Part shown: positions 7,681-9,226 of the stretch, piece by piece
How positions within the stretch are numbered: position 1 is the first letter of the stretch
How the letters are laid out: every line of letters begins with the position of its first letter
NCBI GenBank assembly: GCA_005888925.1
Contig: VBCP01000274.1
Coordinates: forward strand, 1 to 9,226
Reading direction: 5' to 3'
From: Betaproteobacteria bacterium
GTDB taxonomy: Bacteria > Pseudomonadota > Gammaproteobacteria > Burkholderiales > SG8-39
DNA length: 9,226 nucleotides
Made by a program: the position numbers and the translations under genes
The notes under the pieces: generated by a model
Seen by the model: only the letters and a program-made list of their open reading frames with translations
What the model was told of the DNA's origin: nothing
Databases searched by the model: none

Positions 7681-7992
7681 CTAGATCGCTTCGCGCTGCT
7701 TCTTGACGCGGCCGGCTTCGGCACGGGCGCCCATGGTGAGCTCGGCGGCGAAGCCGCTCAGCGCCTCGATCACGGTATCGCGCACCAGGCCGTAGAGCAC
7801 GCGCTGGCCGTCGCGCCGGCTCGCCACCAGGCCGGCGTTCTCCAGCACCGAGAGGTGGCGGGACACCGCCGGCGTGCTCATAGCGAAGCGCGCCGCGAGC
7901 TCGGTGGTGGTCATCTCGCCTGGCGCCAGATGCCGCAGCATCTGGCGCCGGGCGGGCGAGGCGAGCGCGTCGAACACGCGGTCCACATCCAT
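7681..7992 (-). CDS. ArsR/SmtB-family transcriptional repressor without cysteines
   Basis: A 103-residue winged-helix DNA-binding protein. VFDALASPARRQMLRHL (residues 6-22) is the standard ArsR first helix. TTTELAARFAMSTPAVSRHL (28-47) is the helix-turn-helix, and ENAGLVASRRDGQRVLYGL (51-69) covers the wing. A helical tail with many charged residues follows. Length and layout are usual for the family. There is no cysteine at all, so the CxC thiol metal site of ArsR/CadC sensors is absent; histidines are few (H21, H46) and lie in the DNA-binding core. It may sense something other than a soft metal or act through protein contacts; the ligand is unknown. It starts at ATG 7992-7990, ends at TAG 7683-7681, and lies 37 bp before the permease gene on the same strand. 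Paired GTTAAC sites just upstream suggest autoregulation. It diverges from ilvE. Confidence 0.9.
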   Translation of the reverse strand: MDVDRVFDALASPARRQMLRHLAPGEMTTTELAARFAMSTPAVSRHLSVLENAGLVASRRDGQRVLYGLVRDTVIEALSGFAAELTMGARAEAGRVKKQREAI

Positions 7993-8000
7993 CGCCTAAT

Positions 8001-8018
8001 GTTAACGGATTTGTTAAC
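8001..8018. promoter_or_regulatory. Candidate operator: two GTTAAC palindromes 12 bp apart
   Basis: GTTAAC occurs at 8001-8006 and 8013-8018, separated by GGATTT; the wider block ATGTTAAC...GTTAACCAT is a near-perfect inverted repeat. It stands out as AT-rich in a GC-rich window. The block begins 9 bases upstream of the ArsR-type gene's start codon. Spacing of about one helical turn and the position fit a dimeric winged-helix repressor site controlling its own gene. The pairing of regulator and site is inference. Confidence 0.5.
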
Positions 8019-8029
8019 CATCTAAACGA

Positions 8030-8057
8030 TTGCGCTCCCTTCCGCGGCCGCTAGAAT
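8030..8057 (+). promoter_or_regulatory. Candidate sigma-70-type promoter for ilvE
   Basis: TAGAAT at 8052-8057 matches the -10 consensus at 5 of 6. TTGCGC at 8030-8035 is a weak -35 (3 of 6) with a 16-base spacer. The predicted start, at about 8064, leaves a leader of some 19 bases containing the ribosome-binding site. No other good -10 is seen between the operator and ilvE. Confidence 0.4.
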
Positions 8058-8070
8058 GCGACGCTCCACC

Positions 8071-8077
8071 GAGGGAG
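8071..8077 (+). promoter_or_regulatory. Ribosome-binding site deciding the ilvE start
   Basis: GAGGGAG ends 5 bases before the ATG at 8083. This favours that ATG over the in-frame ATG at 8056, which has no such site, overlaps the candidate -10 box, and would add nine residues (MRRSTEGVP) not typical of the family. Confidence 0.75.
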
Positions 8078-8082
8078 TCCCG

Positions 8083-9000
8083 ATGGCGCAAGGAAAGAAG
8101 GCGCCGCGCGCGCCGGTGTCGATGGCCGAGCGCGACGGCTGGATCTGGTATGACGGAAGACTGGTGCCGTGGCGCTCGGCCACCACCCACGTGCTGACGC
8201 ACTCGCTGCACTACGGACTCGCGGTGTTCGAGGGCGTGCGCGCCTACAAGACGACGCTCGGCACGGCGATCTTCCGCCTGAAGGAGCACACCGATCGCCT
8301 CTTCGCCTCGGCGCACATCTACATGATGAAGATCCCCTTCACCCGCGACCGGCTGCTGCAGGCGCAGCTCGAGGTGGTGCGGGCGAATCAGCACGAGGCC
8401 TGCTACATTCGCCCGATCGCCTTTTACGGCTCGGAGAAGATGGGCGTTTCGCCGATCGGCGCCAAGGTGCACGTGGCGATCGCCGCCTGGCCGTGGGGCG
8501 CCTACCTCGGTCCCGAGGCGCTGTCGAAGGGCATCCGCGTGAAGACCGCCTCCTATGCCCGCCACCACGTCAACGTGACGATGGCGCGCGCCAAGATGTC
8601 CGGCACCTATCCGAACTCGGTGCTGGCGACGCTCGAGGCGACGCAGCACGGCTACGACGAGGGGCTGCTGCTCGACGTCGACGGCTTCGTCGCCGAGGGT
8701 GCCGGCGAGAATATCTTTCTGGTCAAAGATGGAATGCTGTGGGAGCCAGAACTCACCTCGGCGCTGACCGGCATCACGCGCACGTCAGTGATCGAGCTCG
8801 CCACCGAGCTCGGCTACGTGGTGCGGGCGAAGCGCCTCACGCGCGACGACGTCTACATCGCCGACGAGGCCTTCTTCACCGGCACCGCGGCCGAGGTGAC
8901 GCCGATCCGCGAGCTCGACGGGCGGCAGATCGGTGCCGGAAAGGCGGGACCGGTCACCAAGGCGATCCAGAAGGCGTTCTTCGACGTCGTCACCGGCTAG
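8083..9000 (+). CDS. ilvE: Branched-chain amino acid aminotransferase (class IV, PLP-dependent)
   Basis: A 305-residue fold-type IV aminotransferase that interconverts leucine, isoleucine and valine with their 2-oxo acids, using glutamate/2-oxoglutarate, in the cytoplasm. Length matches E. coli IlvE (309). Seen in order: WIWYDGRLVPWRSATTHVLT (residues 20-39), HYGLAVFEGVRAYKT (43-57), CYIRPIAFYGSEKMGVSP (107-124), the PLP-binding Lys171 in TMARAKMSGTYPNS, LLLDVDGFVAEGAGENIF (195-212), GITRTSVIELATELGY, and FFTGTAAEVTPIRELDG (from residue 264). All core motifs are intact. The start is chosen on the GAGGGAG site. The ArsR gene diverges from its promoter, and the zinc-finger gene follows 47 bp downstream on the same strand, a pairing I recognise from other betaproteobacteria, so they may share a transcript. 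The operator candidate lies 12 bases before the -35, so an effect of the ArsR protein on ilvE is possible but unproven. Confidence 0.96.
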   Translation: MAQGKKAPRAPVSMAERDGWIWYDGRLVPWRSATTHVLTHSLHYGLAVFEGVRAYKTTLGTAIFRLKEHTDRLFASAHIYMMKIPFTRDRLLQAQLEVVRANQHEACYIRPIAFYGSEKMGVSPIGAKVHVAIAAWPWGAYLGPEALSKGIRVKTASYARHHVNVTMARAKMSGTYPNSVLATLEATQHGYDEGLLLDVDGFVAEGAGENIFLVKDGMLWEPELTSALTGITRTSVIELATELGYVVRAKRLTRDDVYIADEAFFTGTAAEVTPIRELDGRQIGAGKAGPVTKAIQKAFFDVVTG

Positions 9001-9047
9001 GACCGCAAGCGCCGCCACTGGCTCACTCCGGTGAAGGCGAAGGGCAA

Positions 9048-9226
9048 ATGAGCACCGACACCGCCAAGCAGGTCGAGGTGACCGAGAAGCAGCTGCCGCT
9101 GCATTGCCCGCTGCCCGGCGCGCCGCTGTGGTCGCGTCATCCGCGCGTTTTCCTCGACGTCGCGAAGGAAGGCGAAACGCGCTGTCCCTACTGCGGCACG
9201 CTCTACGTTTACAAAGGGGCGCCCGT
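9048..9226 (+). CDS. zf-CHCC family zinc-finger protein, N-terminal part (cut by window end)
   Basis: A small zinc-binding protein of the zf-CHCC type (PF10276), related in fold to the zinc subunit of mitochondrial complex I (NDUFS6). The bacterial role is not established. Fifty-nine complete codons are visible. They include LHCPLPGAPLWSRHPRVFLD and ETRCPYCGTLYVYKG, giving the expected ligands Cys20, His31, Cys46 and Cys49. Family members are usually about 60-75 residues, so only the last few are missing. ATG 9048 is preceded by GAAGGG (9039-9044) at a suitable distance. It lies 47 bp after the ilvE stop on the same strand, with no terminator seen between them, so cotranscription is likely. 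Confidence 0.85.
   Translation, partial: MSTDTAKQVEVTEKQLPLHCPLPGAPLWSRHPRVFLDVAKEGETRCPYCGTLYVYKGAP

Noticed and set aside
7644..7724. Upstream ATG at 7724 extending the permease protein by 27 residues
   Set aside because: The extension overlaps the end of the ArsR gene and does not resemble the family; ATG 7643 begins the family-like sequence and has an upstream GGAG.
8056..8082. Upstream ATG for ilvE
   Set aside because: No ribosome-binding site, overlaps a good -10 hexamer, and the ATG at 8083 has GAGGGAG at ideal spacing.
8014..8649. Minus-strand open frame antisense to ilvE
   Set aside because: Shadow of a fully conserved aminotransferase; it would also cross the ilvE promoter region.
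1..9226. tRNA, rRNA, CRISPR array, insertion sequence or prophage signs
   Set aside because: None seen by eye: no regularly spaced repeats, no transposase-like product, and almost all bases belong to recognised genes.

Overview
The window is high-GC DNA with strongly G/C-biased third codon positions and tightly packed genes. Gene content and order (yhdP - nitrilase - tldD facing away from glnE; ilvE followed by a small CHCC zinc-finger gene) fit a betaproteobacterium. I base this on recognising the proteins and the familiar neighbourhood, not on a search; genus cannot be named.

Left part (1-4670, minus strand): an apparent three-gene operon read right to left. It holds yhdP (large AsmA-like envelope protein), a nitrilase-superfamily amidohydrolase, and the first 51 codons of tldD (cut by the window edge). 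Both junctions are 2-base TTGA overlaps, with TTG starts for the nitrilase and tldD. The nitrilase is broken here: its N-terminus and the rest of the protein lie in different frames, and the segment that should carry the catalytic glutamate is absent. The break lies at a perfect 14-bp GC palindrome.

Middle (4671-7230): a 37-bp divergent intergenic region, then glnE on the plus strand, the bifunctional adenylyltransferase/adenylyl-removase of glutamine synthetase. It is compact at 840 aa but has both nucleotidyltransferase halves.

Right part (7214-9226): on the minus strand a two-gene unit, a cysteine-free ArsR-family repressor and a two-TM low-affinity-iron-permease-family protein, the latter with a probable frameshift close to its end. 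The repressor diverges from ilvE (branched-chain aminotransferase, plus strand), which is followed after 47 bp by the start of a zf-CHCC protein cut by the window end. A pair of GTTAAC palindromes 12 bp apart lies just upstream of the repressor and is a candidate autoregulatory operator.

The region is mainly housekeeping: envelope lipid homeostasis, protein processing, nitrogen-assimilation control and branched-chain amino acid metabolism. No mobile element, CRISPR array, rRNA or tRNA was seen, no stretch over 300 bases lacks a gene, and I find no convincing new multi-gene system. The points most worth a second look are the nitrilase lesion, the permease frameshift at a similar GC palindrome, the repeated TTGA coupling, and the repressor/operator pair.
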